DNA from: Slackia piriformis YIT 12062 | GTDB taxonomy: Bacteria > Actinomycetota > Coriobacteriia > Coriobacteriales > Eggerthellaceae | Assembly: GCF_000296445.1 (NCBI RefSeq) | Contig: NZ_JH815198.1 | Span: forward strand, 1,241,114 to 1,305,113 | Length of the DNA stretch: 64,000 bases | Reading direction: 5' to 3' | Part shown: in pieces, positions 6,905 through 16,828 of the stretch | How positions within the stretch are numbered: the stretch's first letter is position 1 | How the letters are laid out: every line of letters starts with the position of its first letter | The notes under the pieces: generated by a model | Told to the model about the DNA's origin: nothing | The model's input: the letters and a program-made list of their open reading frames with translations, nothing else | Database searches by the model: none | Program-made: the position numbers and the translations under genes

Positions 6905-9127
6905 ATGAACGCCACGCATATTTCCACATCAGAAGACGATTCGATTTCTCCTTCGGAGGCCGCAGCGCAAACGCCGGCAAGCATCGGGTCATCTGCCGCC
7001 CTCATCAGCTTCTTCGTCATCATTTCGCGTATCACCGGTTTCATGCGCACCTGGGCCATGGCATTCGCCCTTGGATCCACGATGCTTGCCAGCTCGTACC
7101 AAGTGGCAAACAACCTGCCGAACATGCTCTACGAGCTCGTTATGGGCGGCATGCTCGTAACCGCGTTCCTTCCCGTCTACATGTCGGTGAAAGCAAAACT
7201 CGGCGACCGCGGCGGCAACGAATACGCCAGCAACATCATGAGCATCGCTTTCATCGTGCTTGGAGCCGTGGCGCTTGTCTGCACGATTTTCGCTCCCGCC
7301 CTGATCTTCACGCAAAGCTTCATGAACGACCAGAGCACCATGGATGATGCCATTTTCTTCTTCCGGTTCTTCGCGATTCAGATCGTCTTCTACGGACTCT
7401 CGTCAATCGTCAGCGGCCTGCTCAACGCTTCCCGAGACTATCTCTGGAGCAGCGCGGCCCCTATATTCAACAACATCATCGTGACCGCAACCTTCGTCCT
7501 CTACGCTTTCGTCGCTCCGCATGACAGCGAACTTGCGAAGCTTATCATCGCCGTCGGCAACCCCCTCGGAGTTTTCGTCCAGATGGCGATACAACTTCCG
7601 GCCCTGAAACGAAACGGAATAAAACTGCGCCTTCGCGTCGACCTTCGCGACCCCGCCCTGAAAGAAACGCTCGCCATAGGCGTTCCGGCCATTCTCGTCA
7701 TGTGCGCGGGACTCGTAGTGGTCTCGATTCAGAACGCAGCCGCATACGGTGCCCTTGACAACGGGCCGTCGATCATCGCCTACGCACGCCTGTGGTTCAC
7801 CCTTCCCTATGCGTTTCTCACCGTGCCCATCACGACCGCCATGTTCACCGAGATATCCGAGATGCACGCCAACGGCAACACGAGAGGGTTCAAACGCGGC
7901 ATTATCTCGGGCACGAATCAGATCGTCTTTTTCATGGTCCCCTTCGCCTTGTACCTCATCGTCTTCGCCGAGCCCCTCGTGACGCTCTATCACATCGGCG
8001 CTTTCACCGAAGACAACATATCGCAAATCGCCCTCTATCTGGCCGCGCTCGCGCTTTCCCTGCCGTTTTATGGAATCAACACGTATCTTCAAAAAGTGTT
8101 TTCCGCCATGCGCATCATGGGTCGCTACGCCGTGATGATGGTGGCTTGCATCGCCTTTCAAATCGGCTTCATTGCAATCTTCGCCACGGGAATAGGCGGG
8201 CCGCTTAACATCGGCATGCCGGCGATTGCGCTGAGCGAAACGGCATACTACCTTGTCCTGGACATCGTCTGCTTCGTCTATCTCCGCGAAACGATGGGCG
8301 CGCTCGGATTAAAAAGCACCGTTATCTCGTTTTTGAGGTCTTTCCTTCTGGGCCTTCTTGGCGCATCCGTCGGGGCACTCGTCGTCACGGGGCTCTCGGC
8401 AACCATCGCCCCCTTGAACGGCTCCATCCCGAATGCCCTGATATGCATCTTCTGCGGCGGTTTGCTTGCACTCATCGTGACATTCGGTCTTGCCATAAAG
8501 CTGAAGCTCAGCGAGGCATCCATGGTTTCCTCTCTTATCGAGAAAGTGGCACGACGCTTCAAACGAAAGACCGCAGAGCTTCCTGCCGGCGACGATGAAG
8601 CAGCCCTTGATTCGGCTTCGGCAAACGCCGATACGCATGACAATACCCAGCATCTCGGTGCGTCCTCCGCGCAAAACAACGACGTCGTGGCGCGGCATCA
8701 TGGAGTCGAAGCCTCTGCAGAAGACCTCGACTCTGAAGTCGTGCTTCCCCTCGGAAAGCATGCGGCACGTCCACGAGATGCGCACGATGCATCGCCTCTG
8801 GAGCGAGGACGCCATGCCGCCGCGCGCAACAGCGCGCAGGCTTCTGACGCCGCACCCTTGCGCCAAAGAGGAAGACACGCCTCTCCCGCCAAGGCTCACG
8901 GACTTCATGCAACCGTCAAGGCTCCAAGCTCGTTTTCCACCGAAACGGAATTCGGCCGCCACGCCGCATTGCCCGCCGAAACACGCGAAAACAGCTCCGC
9001 CGTCGAAAGCCCAACGCATGCAATAAGCGAAGCCTCTCGACGCACGAGCCCCTCTGGCGGCCCAAAGCACGCTCGGACCGCCGAACGCGACGCAGGGCGA
9101 AAAAACGGCCCTCGTCACGCGAAATAA
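6905..9127 (+). CDS. murJ: MurJ-type lipid II flippase with long GRHA-rich tail
   Basis: Membrane flippase that moves lipid II across the membrane for peptidoglycan synthesis (MOP superfamily). From the ATG at 6905 the protein has 740 residues. The first 30 are polar, then about 14 membrane segments run to about residue 545, with the MurJ hallmark SYQVANNLPNMLYELVMGGML near residue 64 and PIFNNIIVTATFVLYAF near residue 187. The remaining 190 or so residues form an unusual hydrophilic tail, rich in Ala, Arg, Ser and His, with a recurring G-[KRL]-H-A motif (GKHAARP, GRHAAAR, GRHASPA, GLHATVK, GRHAALP). Actinobacterial MurJ proteins can carry cytoplasmic extensions such as the pseudokinase of mycobacteria, but this tail is low-complexity, not a kinase. 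An upstream TTG at 6875 is possible but lacks support. Confidence 0.93.
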   Translation: MNATHISTSEDDSISPSEAAAQTPASIGSSAALISFFVIISRITGFMRTWAMAFALGSTMLASSYQVANNLPNMLYELVMGGMLVTAFLPVYMSVKAKLGDRGGNEYASNIMSIAFIVLGAVALVCTIFAPALIFTQSFMNDQSTMDDAIFFFRFFAIQIVFYGLSSIVSGLLNASRDYLWSSAAPIFNNIIVTATFVLYAFVAPHDSELAKLIIAVGNPLGVFVQMAIQLPALKRNGIKLRLRVDLRDPALKETLAIGVPAILVMCAGLVVVSIQNAAAYGALDNGPSIIAYARLWFTLPYAFLTVPITTAMFTEISEMHANGNTRGFKRGIISGTNQIVFFMVPFALYLIVFAEPLVTLYHIGAFTEDNISQIALYLAALALSLPFYGINTYLQKVFSAMRIMGRYAVMMVACIAFQIGFIAIFATGIGGPLNIGMPAIALSETAYYLVLDIVCFVYLRETMGALGLKSTVISFLRSFLLGLLGASVGALVVTGLSATIAPLNGSIPNALICIFCGGLLALIVTFGLAIKLKLSEASMVSSLIEKVARRFKRKTAELPAGDDEAALDSASANADTHDNTQHLGASSAQNNDVVARHHGVEASAEDLDSEVVLPLGKHAARPRDAHDASPLERGRHAAARNSAQASDAAPLRQRGRHASPAKAHGLHATVKAPSSFSTETEFGRHAALPAETRENSSAVESPTHAISEASRRTSPSGGPKHARTAERDAGRKNGPRHAK

Positions 9128-9172
9128 CCCTTCTTCAGCTTAGAGCCCCCGAAATACGCTCCCACGCATCAA

Positions 9173-9203
9173 AAAGCCCTGCTCTTTCAAGGAGCAGGGC
9201 TTT
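9173..9203. terminator. Bidirectional terminator between murJ and map
   Basis: AAAGCCCTGCTC and GAGCAGGGCTTT form a 12-base stem with a 7-base loop, flanked by A and T runs. It lies between the convergent murJ and map genes and can serve both. Confidence 0.88.
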
Positions 9204-9272
9204 CCTTAAGTCATAATTCGCTCTTGCGTCCATTCATGCTTCTAAGGCCGCACGAATGCATCCGGCATACGG

Positions 9273-10049
9273 CTACTTTCCTACAGGACGCTTGAAATTC
9301 GGCTCGGTCGTAAGAACGACGGGGCCTTCTTCGGTAATTGCTACCGTCTTCTCAAAATGGGCGCTCGGCTTGCCGTCGCGCGTACACACAAGCCATCCGT
9401 CGGGCATCTGGCGGGTCTTGTGCGTACCCATATTGATCATAGGCTCAATTGCCAAAACCATTCCGGGCTCAAGAAGAATACCGTGATGGCGGCGTCCGTA
9501 ATTGGGAACGTTCGGATCCTCATGCATATTACGGCCAATGCCGTGGCCGACGTATTCGCGCACCACGCCGTACCCTTCCGCTTCAGCAATAGACTGAACT
9601 GCGAAGCCGATATCACCGAGATGGTTGCCGGGTCGAGCTGCGTCCAGTCCTGCCCACATGCACTTCTCAGTAACGTCGAGCAGCTTCTTCACCTCAGGAG
9701 AGACATTGCCCACCGGAAAAGTCCAGGCGTTATCCCCCACCCAGCCATCAACCGTCGCTCCGGTGTCGATGGAGATGATATCGCCTTCTTTTAGAATGAC
9801 GTCCGCCGCCGGAATACCATGGACGATTTGGTCGTTGACCGAGGCGCAAATGCTCCCGGGAAATCCACCATAGCCCTTGAACGCAGGAATGCCTCCTTCC
9901 AGACGGATAAGGGTTTCAGCCAAGCGATCGAGCTCAAGCGTAGAGACGCCCGGTTCCACACGAGCCCCCACTTCCCGCAAAACCTTTGCAGAAATGCGAC
10001 CCGCTTCTTTCATCGCCTCAATTTCAGCAGGGCTTTTCTTGATAATCAT
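9273..10049 (-). CDS. map: Type I methionine aminopeptidase
   Basis: Removes the initiator methionine from nascent proteins. The 258 residues are the compact type I catalytic domain without an N-terminal zinc-finger extension. The five metal ligands are visible: two Asp in IDTGATVDGWVGDNAWTF, His in VGHGIGRNMHEDPNVPN, Glu in LEPGMVLAIEPM and Glu in HFEKTVAIT. The substrate-side His is in QIVHGIP. The gene stands downstream of and on the same strand as rplA (it is transcribed after the rplA terminator in reverse map order), apparently as its own unit, not in the more common secY-adk-map arrangement. Confidence 0.95.
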   Translation of the reverse strand: MIIKKSPAEIEAMKEAGRISAKVLREVGARVEPGVSTLELDRLAETLIRLEGGIPAFKGYGGFPGSICASVNDQIVHGIPAADVILKEGDIISIDTGATVDGWVGDNAWTFPVGNVSPEVKKLLDVTEKCMWAGLDAARPGNHLGDIGFAVQSIAEAEGYGVVREYVGHGIGRNMHEDPNVPNYGRRHHGILLEPGMVLAIEPMINMGTHKTRQMPDGWLVCTRDGKPSAHFEKTVAITEEGPVVLTTEPNFKRPVGK

Positions 10050-10263
10050 GTGCGCTCTCTTTCGTATGCAGTTTCTTGGTAACTCGGCTATTCTAGCACA
10101 GGCGATTCTTCCATTGTGAACCGTAGGAAACTTTCAAAGAAGAGGGCCGGTCGGAAAACGAAAGGCTACAAAGGATTCGATTCTAGCCACGCGCGCTCAA
10201 CCACAACAGCCACTTGCTGATCATATATTGGCGCTTGGAAACACCGCTCCCCTTCAAAATGAA

Positions 10264-10287
10264 AAAGGACCCGCAAGCGGGTCCTTT
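10264..10287 (-). terminator. Terminator of the rplK-rplA operon
   Basis: AAAGGACCCGC and GCGGGTCCTTT form an 11-base stem with a 2-base loop as written (the tip probably opens), followed on the minus strand by TTTTTC. It starts about 20 bases after the rplA stop. Confidence 0.88.
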
Positions 10288-10307
10288 CCATGTAAGGTAA
10301 CGTGTCG

Positions 10308-11015
10308 CTATTCAGCAGAAGCGAAATTGCGGGACACGGAAGAGTCGACGGCAATGCCAGGACCCATGGTGGAAGAGACGGTGATGGACTTGAGGTACTT
10401 GCCCTTCGCCGCAGAAGGCTTCATGCGAACGATTTCGTCATAAACAGCACCGTAGTTCTCAGCAAGCTTCTCAGCTTCGAAGCTGACCTTGCCGATGATG
10501 ACATGAGCAATGCCATAACGGTCAGCACGATACTCGACCTTGCCGCCCTTGAGCTCGTTGATAGCCTTGGTGACGTCGGGAGTAACGGTGCCGAGCTTGG
10601 GGTTCGGCATAAGACCGCGAGGGCCGAGGATCTTACCAAGTCGGCCGACCTTGCCCATCATGTCGGGGGTAGCGACGGTAGCATCAAAGTCGATGTTGCC
10701 TGCCTGGATTTCCGCAACCAGGTCGTCGGAACCGACGATTTCTGCGCCAGCTTCTTTGGCGGCCTCGGCAGCAGCGCCTTCGGCGAAAACAGCAACGCGA
10801 ACTTCCTTGCCGGAACCGTTCGGCAGGGAGACCATGCCGCGGAGCTGCTGGTCTGCCTGACGGGTGTCGATGCCAAGGCGGAAGTGGACTTCGACGGTCT
10901 CGTCGAACTTAGCGGAAGAAACTTCCTTGACGAGGGACAGAGCCTCGAAAGGAGCATAGAACTTGCCTGCTTCGATCTTTTCAGCAGCAAGCTTCTGGTT
11001 CTTCGTGAGTTTCAT
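10308..11015 (-). CDS. rplA: 50S ribosomal protein L1
   Basis: L1 binds 23S rRNA at the mobile stalk near the E site and represses its own operon by binding mRNA. The 235 residues match the family. Signature [24 protein letters not shown] (shown in parts: [14 protein letters not shown] at about residues 128-141) and the C-terminal [13 protein letters not shown] are present. It is the last gene of the secE-nusG-rplK-rplA run, 59 bases after rplK, with AAAGGA before its ATG. In many bacteria rplJ-rplL follow; here a terminator follows instead. Confidence 0.98.
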   Translation of the reverse strand: MKLTKNQKLAAEKIEAGKFYAPFEALSLVKEVSSAKFDETVEVHFRLGIDTRQADQQLRGMVSLPNGSGKEVRVAVFAEGAAAEAAKEAGAEIVGSDDLVAEIQAGNIDFDATVATPDMMGKVGRLGKILGPRGLMPNPKLGTVTPDVTKAINELKGGKVEYRADRYGIAHVIIGKVSFEAEKLAENYGAVYDEIVRMKPSAAKGKYLKSITVSSTMGPGIAVDSSVSRNFASAE

Positions 11016-11074
11016 GTAAAAATCCTTTCGTGGTAATTACGGGTAGCAGAAAAACCACCCTTCCACTGACTACG

Positions 11075-11566
11075 CTATTCTTTGCCAGCGAGCATGGCGG
11101 CGAGCTTCTTAGAAGGCACGTAGGTCTTCTTCATCTCGCGACCCTCGATACGCACGCCCATGGAGCGAGCGGTGCCAGCGACAATCTCCATAGCGGCTTC
11201 GATGTCGTTAGCGTTAAGATCGGGGAGCTTAATCTCAGCAATCTCGCGAAGCTGGTCGAGGGACAGGGTTCCAACAGCCTTGAGCTGCGGAATGCCGGAT
11301 CCGCTCTTGATGCCCAGCTTCTCCTTGATCAGCACGGCCGCCGGAGGGGTCTTGCACACGAAGGTGAAGCTCTTGTCCTCGTAAACCGTAATCTCAACGG
11401 GGATGATGGTGCCGGACTGGTCCTGCGTGGCGGCGTTGAACGCCTGGCAGAACTGCATGATGTTAACGCCCTGCGCACCGAGTGCGGGACCTACCGGAGG
11501 AGCCGGATTGGCAGCACCAGCAGGAATCTGCAGCTTGATAAAGCCTGCAACTTTCTTCTCAGCCAT
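11075..11566 (-). CDS. rplK: 50S ribosomal protein L11 with C-terminal extension
   Basis: L11 forms the base of the GTPase-associated stalk with 23S rRNA and is needed for the stringent response. The N-terminal domain is typical ([23 protein letters not shown]) and the RNA-binding domain carries GIKSGSG and ARSMGV. At 163 residues it is about 20 longer than the usual 141-144: after [10 protein letters not shown] the chain continues [21 protein letters not shown], a basic tail. The frame is uninterrupted and the preceding sequence aligns normally, so this looks like a true extension and not a frameshift product. Confidence 0.97.
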   Translation of the reverse strand: MAEKKVAGFIKLQIPAGAANPAPPVGPALGAQGVNIMQFCQAFNAATQDQSGTIIPVEITVYEDKSFTFVCKTPPAAVLIKEKLGIKSGSGIPQLKAVGTLSLDQLREIAEIKLPDLNANDIEAAMEIVAGTARSMGVRIEGREMKKTYVPSKKLAAMLAGKE

Positions 11567-11662
11567 CTCTGTTTCCTTACCTTACTAATCGTATTGCTAC
11601 AACGGCCAGCCATGCGCGAGAAGCCCTGTCCACCCAGGCACGCAGGAGCCGAGAATACTCAC

Positions 11663-12193
11663 CTAGATCTTGGCCACTTGATCGAAAGAAAGCTCGACCG
11701 GCGTTTCTCGACCGAAAATCGAGACCATGACCTTGACTTTGCCAGTTTCGACGGAGACCTCGGAAATGGTGCCGTCGAAATCAGCGAGGGGACCGTTCGT
11801 AACCTTGACCGACTGCCCCACTTCAAACGAAGAGGTGGTCTTCTTCGGAGCAGAAGTCGACGTGCGCTTCATGATTTTGTTGAACTCGTCGCGAGTCAAC
11901 GGAGCGGGATTGCCCTGGCTCCCAACAAAACCCGTCACGCCCGGAGTGTTGCGGACGGCAGCCCAGCTGCGATCGTCCATTTCCATACGAACCAAAACAT
12001 AGCCCGGGAAGACTTTCTTTTCATTCTCTACGCGACGACCGCTTTCTTTGATTTCGGTCACCGTTTCGGTAGGAATTTCAATCCCGAACACGTTGTTCTC
12101 GAGACCCATGGTTTCAATGCGCGTCTCGAGGTTTTTCTTAACCTTGTTCTCGTACCCGGAATAAGTGTGGAGCACGTACCATTTCTTTGCCAT
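11663..12193 (-). CDS. nusG: Transcription elongation/antitermination factor NusG
   Basis: NusG binds RNA polymerase through its NGN domain and Rho or S10 through its KOW domain. From the ATG at 12193 it has 176 residues. The NGN domain starts [18 protein letters not shown] and contains [12 protein letters not shown]; the KOW domain has [18 protein letters not shown] and ends [14 protein letters not shown]. The start is fixed by the family N-terminus. It lies one base after the secE stop codon, so its ribosome-binding site is inside secE and the two are coupled. Confidence 0.97.
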   Translation of the reverse strand: MAKKWYVLHTYSGYENKVKKNLETRIETMGLENNVFGIEIPTETVTEIKESGRRVENEKKVFPGYVLVRMEMDDRSWAAVRNTPGVTGFVGSQGNPAPLTRDEFNKIMKRTSTSAPKKTTSSFEVGQSVKVTNGPLADFDGTISEVSVETGKVKVMVSIFGRETPVELSFDQVAKI

Positions 12194-12194
12194 G

Positions 12195-12569
12195 CTAGAT
12201 TCCAACCCCCAACCCGGAAAGAGCAACGATAAGAGGAGTGACAATCAAATTGTCCAGAACGGCGACGAATACGCCGAAAAACACCAAAGCGGCCACAACG
12301 ACGCCGGTCCATCGAAGAACCTCGACTCGTGTGGGCCACGTAACGCGTTTCAACTCAGCCTTGACTTCTCGAAGGAATTTGAAACGCTTTTTCTTGGGCT
12401 TTTCTGCCTTCTTCTGAGCAGCTTTTTTGGACTGCTGCTTTTCAGCTTCAGTCTTTTTGGCAGCTTCTTCAGCAGAAATGCCTTGCGCCTCAAGTGCAGC
12501 AGCCTGAGCCTTTTTCGCCTGGCGATTAGCAGAGGCTTTTGCTCTTTGCGTTTTAGACTTTTTCGCCAT
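12195..12569 (-). CDS. secE: Preprotein translocase subunit SecE
   Basis: SecE clamps SecY in the Sec channel. The C-terminal 60 residues hold the conserved core: [18 protein letters not shown] followed by a single membrane helix ([23 protein letters not shown]). This is the one-helix form typical of Gram-positive bacteria. The first 60 or so residues are an unusual Lys/Ala/Glu-rich, probably helical extension, which brings the total to 124 residues, about twice the minimal size. Position directly before nusG is universal. Confidence 0.95.
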   Translation of the reverse strand: MAKKSKTQRAKASANRQAKKAQAAALEAQGISAEEAAKKTEAEKQQSKKAAQKKAEKPKKKRFKFLREVKAELKRVTWPTRVEVLRWTGVVVAALVFFGVFVAVLDNLIVTPLIVALSGLGVGI

Positions 12570-12643
12570 ATTTTCTTAATCCCTAATGCGATTCATTATG
12601 AAGAAGCCGCAATTCGTCCTCTAGAATGAATGTCCCTAAACCC

Positions 12644-12674
12644 AAAACAAGCAGCTCGCGTTCCAAGCTGCTTG
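12644..12674 (-). terminator. Terminator-like hairpin after tRNA-Trp
   Basis: CAAGCAGCT (12648-12656) and AGCTGCTTG (12666-12674) form a 9-base stem, followed on the minus strand by TTTTGGG. It lies between tRNA-Trp and secE and may attenuate read-through or protect the tRNA precursor end. Confidence 0.45.
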
Positions 12675-12681
12675 AACAAGC

Positions 12682-12758
12682 TGGCAGGCCAGGTAGGACT
12701 CGAACCCACAACATGCGGTTTTGGAGACCGCCGCTCTGCCAATTGGAGCTACTGGCCT
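12682..12758 (-). tRNA. tRNA-Trp (CCA)
   Basis: A complete cloverleaf of 77 bases on the minus strand. The acceptor stem AGGCCAG pairs with CTGGCCT, the discriminator is G, and the 3' CCA is encoded. The D arm is AGCTCCAATTGGCAGAGC and the anticodon loop CTCCAAA reads CCA for UGG. It sits between rpmG and secE, a common place for tRNA-Trp in actinobacteria. Confidence 0.96.
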
Positions 12759-12769
12759 GTTTCCTTACC

Positions 12770-12919
12770 TTATCGAGTTTCCTTATGCAAGGTGTGGGTC
12801 TTACACCACTTGCAGTACTTCTTGAACTCGATACGATCGGGATTATTCTGCTTGTTCTTTTTGGTCGTGTAATTGCGGCGCTTGCACTCGGTGCAGGCCA
12901 AGGTGACCAACGTACGCAT
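12770..12919 (-). CDS. rpmG: 50S ribosomal protein L33
   Basis: A 49-residue protein starting [19 protein letters not shown], typical of bacterial L33. Two CxxC pairs (CTEC at residues 9-12 and CKWC near residue 38) show the zinc-binding form. The ATG at 12919 has AAGGAG at seven bases. It lies 11 bases before tRNA-Trp in the direction of transcription, and after tuf, so it probably belongs to the tuf-secE-nusG group, although a terminator stands between it and tuf. It is among the most conserved small genes of this block. Confidence 0.95.
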   Translation of the reverse strand: MRTLVTLACTECKRRNYTTKKNKQNNPDRIEFKKYCKWCKTHTLHKETR

Positions 12920-12985
12920 GAATTCTCCTTCAAATTAATCGTTTTGTAGCTCGATGATTGTACACATATGAGCATCTCTTGAAAA

Positions 12986-13013
12986 GAAGAGCCCGCCCGA
13001 AAGCGGGCTCTTC
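12986..13013 (-). terminator. Terminator of tuf
   Basis: GAAGAGCCCGC and GCGGGCTCTTC form an 11-base stem with a 6-base loop, followed on the minus strand by TTTTC. It lies 26 bases after the tuf stop. Confidence 0.85.
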
Positions 13014-13038
13014 ATCAAATCACTGCAATAGTTTAAAA

Positions 13039-14241
<1,203 letters not shown>

Positions 14242-14285
14242 TATTCCTCCTCTAGGGAATGGTCAAAAGACCAATACTTACTTCA

Positions 14286-14313
14286 TAAAAATCACGCGCC
14301 GTAAAGGCGCGTG
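14286..14313 (-). terminator. Intercistronic hairpin with T-tract before tuf
   Basis: CACGCGCC and GGCGCGTG form a perfect 8-base GC-rich stem with a 5-base loop, followed on the minus strand by ATTTTTATG. It lies between tRNA-Met and tuf. It looks like a terminator or attenuator that would cut tuf transcription relative to the tRNAs, or mark a processing site. Confidence 0.65.
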
Positions 14314-14324
14314 AAAAAGTGCAA

Positions 14325-14401
14325 TGGTAGCGGTGACTGGATTCGAACCAGTGACGCCACGGGTATGAACCGTGTGCTCTAACCAACTGAGCTACACCGC
14401 C
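14325..14401 (-). tRNA. tRNA-Met (CAT), elongator type
   Basis: A 77-base cloverleaf with encoded CCA. The anticodon arm is CACGG-TTCATAC-CCGTG. The initiator-specific run of three G-C pairs is absent, and the D arm AGCTCAGTTGGTTAGAGC matches elongator tRNA-Met. The first pair of the acceptor stem is a G-U wobble. A tRNA-Ile with a lysidine-modified CAT anticodon cannot be fully excluded. Confidence 0.9.
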
Positions 14402-14455
14402 ATGTATACTTCTATGAAACCTTCAGTTATGATGGCTCCATTCAGTAACAAGTAA

Positions 14456-14531
14456 TGGAGCCCGCGACCGGACTTGAACCGGTGACCTCTTCGTTACCAA
14501 CGAAGTGCTCTACCGACTGAGCTACACGGGC
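14456..14531 (-). tRNA. tRNA-Thr (GGT)
   Basis: A 76-base cloverleaf with encoded CCA. The anticodon arm CTTCG-TTGGTAA-CGAAG reads GGT. The acceptor stem GCCCGTG pairs with CGCGGGC, with one T-G wobble, and the discriminator is T. Confidence 0.95.
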
Positions 14532-14535
14532 AAAC

Positions 14536-14620
14536 TGGTGGGCGCGCTAGGATTCGAACCTAGGTAAGCATAGCTAACGGGTTTACAGCCCGTCCCCTTT
14601 AACCACTCGGGCACACGCCC
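14536..14620 (-). tRNA. tRNA-Tyr (GTA)
   Basis: An 85-base class II tRNA with a long variable arm and encoded CCA. The anticodon loop CTGTAAA reads GTA. The acceptor stem GGGCGTG pairs with CGCGCCC. Only 4 bases separate its 3' end from the 5' end of tRNA-Thr. It is the first gene after the strong promoter. Confidence 0.95.
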
Positions 14621-14710
14621 AGTTCATCAAGGTGCTCGACTCTTTATGTGTACTTATCAAGCTGCTGTTCGCTTGCTTGGTTTTTCGTTCCTTGCTCGCG
14701 AACGAAGTGC

Positions 14711-14739
14711 ATAATACGCTAGCCTCCCATCCCTGTCAA
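14711..14739 (-). promoter_or_regulatory. Strong promoter of the tRNA-tuf operon
   Basis: On the minus strand a perfect -35 TTGACA (14734-14739) and a -10 TATTAT (14711-14716) are separated by exactly 17 bases. This is the best sigma-70-type promoter I see in the window and lies about 90 bases before tRNA-Tyr, as expected for a stable RNA operon. Confidence 0.85.
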
Positions 14740-15000
14740 CACTCTACACGCTTCCGGGAGTATCTATTATTTTAGGCATCATTTTGCTTATCTGAACTGG
14801 AATTTCTTTCTTATCTGTTCTCTTTCGAACACTGTATGCCGCAAACTTTTTTCGAAAAAAATTTTTTCTTTGGGCGGCTTTTTTTCGCTCTGGGGCCTCT
14901 TCTTTATGACCCATTCTTTGGCCGCTGCCGCAAGAAAACACCTTGCGTTATAGCAACAAGAAAGCGAAGGCGGTCATAAGCACATGCATACATATATGAA
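14740..15000. other. Intergenic stretch upstream of the tRNA operon
   Basis: No gene is supported here. An A/T-rich patch of alternating T and A runs (about 14847-14870) stands out from the GC-rich surroundings. It is about 110 bases upstream of the -35 box, too far for a classical UP element. Confidence 0.45.
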
Positions 15001-15046
15001 AAGACCGCGGTGCGCGCGCTTGAACCTGCGCACACACCGCGGTCTT
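15001..15046 (-). terminator. Terminator of putP
   Basis: AAGACCGCGGTG and CACCGCGGTCTT form a 12-base stem extended by imperfect GC pairs, followed on the minus strand by TTTTC. It lies about 80 bases after the putP stop. Confidence 0.8.
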
Positions 15047-15128
15047 GAAAACAAAGATGCCTCAGAGCGGAGGATGACGCCCTTGCGCATGCCCCGCATA
15101 CAGCCAATCGAACTCGAAGGAAGACGGC

Positions 15129-16697
15129 CTATACGTCGGCTTCCATATACGTGTCGAACTCGTCGGCAACTTCCCTGCTGGGCTCTTCGGTCAAAAGCGA
15201 AACGACGACGATCGCGATAAGAGCGAAAATAAATCCAGGCAGCAATTCGTACACTGCAAAAATTCCTCCGAGCTGTTTGACGAAAAGATTCCAGACGATA
15301 ACCGTCACAGCGCCTACGAGCATGCCGGCAAGAGCACCTTGCTTATTGGTACGACGCCAATACAGGCTGCAAAGCATCAGCGGGCCGAAACTGGCTCCGA
15401 AGCCCGCCCAGGCGTACGAGACAACCTGGAAGATCGAGGAGTTTTGGTCGAGTGCAATGACGATGCCGAAAATAAGAATGACCGTCAGGGCCACACGAGA
15501 CACGAACATGGACTGGGCCTCGGTGGCATTCTTGTTGATGAGGCCTTTATAGAGGTTCTGCGAAATCGCGGAGCCCGCAATAAGCAGGTAGCTCGAAGAC
15601 GAAGACATCGTTGCGGCGAAAATGCCCGAAACAACGAGACCGCAGACGAACGACGGAAGCATGATCTGCGCGAGCACGATGAAAATGGACTCGGCATCAG
15701 GCCCCGTCAAGAATTGCGCCGGAAGCGCGGCGCGTCCCACCAGACCGATGCAGACGGCGCTGGCCAAGGAGATGACGACCCAGATGGTCGCGATGATGCG
15801 GCTCTTCTTGATTTCGCTGGAATGGCGAACGCTCATAAAACGAACGAGCACCTGGGGCATGCCGAAATAGCCAAGACCCCATGCAAGGCAGCTGATGATG
15901 GTGATGGCGCCAGAGCCGTAAAGAACCGCGTCGCCAAACAGCGGCATGCCGTTTTCGACCACCTGACGGCCCGATTCGTCAAGAATGGGAGACGCCTGCT
16001 GGGTTCCCGACAAGAATCCGGGAATGCCCTGAAGGAATGCGACGGTATTCTCCACGCCGCCCGCCATGGCGACGCTGCCGACGAACACGATAACCAGCGC
16101 GCAAATCATGATAGCGCCCTGGATAAGGTCCGTCGTACAAACCGAAAGATAGCCGCCCACGAAGGTGTAGACGAAAACTACAAGCGCTCCAAGAATCATC
16201 ATGGTGGTGTAATCGAGGCCGAAAAGCGTTGCGAAAAGCTTGCCACACGTCACAAAGCAGCTGCCGCAATAAATGCAGAAGAACAGCAGGATGATGATCG
16301 CCGCCACGCTCATGAGGATGCGCTTGTCGTCGCGGAAGCGATTGCTGAAGAAGTCGGGAAGCGTAATGGCGTTGCCCGCTACCTCTGAATACTTGCGCAA
16401 ACGCTTAGCCACGAACTTCCAATTCAAGTACGTTCCGATGGCCAGACCGATTGCGGTCCACATGGCATCCGATGCGCCCGTGAAATACGCGATGCCCGGC
16501 AGACCCATCAAGAGCCAACCAGACATATCCGAAGCCTCGGCAGACAGGGCCGTCAGCCACGGACCGAGCCCGCGCCCGCCCAGGAAGTAGTTCTCCGAGC
16601 TTGCATTGGACTTTTTCAGGTAGAAAAAGCCCACTGAAAGCACGACGATAAAATACAGGGCCATCGCGAGAACAACTTGAATATCATCTACGGACAT
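15129..16697 (-). CDS. putP: Sodium/proline symporter PutP
   Basis: Sodium:solute symporter (SSS family) most like PutP, importing proline with sodium. The start at 16697 has GAGGAGGGG just upstream and gives 522 residues with about 13 membrane helices. Family marks include SSENYFLGGRGLGPWLTALSAEASDMSGW near residues 35-60 (seen as FLGGRGLGPW and ASDMSGWLLMGLPG), TLPDFFSNRF, and AATMSSSSSYLLIAGSAIS, where the conserved serines bind sodium. Proline specificity is inferred from overall resemblance and could be another small amino acid. It is a single-gene unit read divergently from the aminotransferase. Confidence 0.88.
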   Translation of the reverse strand: MSVDDIQVVLAMALYFIVVLSVGFFYLKKSNASSENYFLGGRGLGPWLTALSAEASDMSGWLLMGLPGIAYFTGASDAMWTAIGLAIGTYLNWKFVAKRLRKYSEVAGNAITLPDFFSNRFRDDKRILMSVAAIIILLFFCIYCGSCFVTCGKLFATLFGLDYTTMMILGALVVFVYTFVGGYLSVCTTDLIQGAIMICALVIVFVGSVAMAGGVENTVAFLQGIPGFLSGTQQASPILDESGRQVVENGMPLFGDAVLYGSGAITIISCLAWGLGYFGMPQVLVRFMSVRHSSEIKKSRIIATIWVVISLASAVCIGLVGRAALPAQFLTGPDAESIFIVLAQIMLPSFVCGLVVSGIFAATMSSSSSYLLIAGSAISQNLYKGLINKNATEAQSMFVSRVALTVILIFGIVIALDQNSSIFQVVSYAWAGFGASFGPLMLCSLYWRRTNKQGALAGMLVGAVTVIVWNLFVKQLGGIFAVYELLPGFIFALIAIVVVSLLTEEPSREVADEFDTYMEADV

Positions 16698-16828
16698 TGC
16701 CCCTCCTCTCATGCGAACAGAACAAAAGCAATTGACGATTATACGGTAAAGTTGCCTCCGAAAGCATAGAAGTGCTTTATGGTGCTAAAGTGTCTCTTCG
16801 AGCGGCCATCACGATAAGAGGAGGATTG

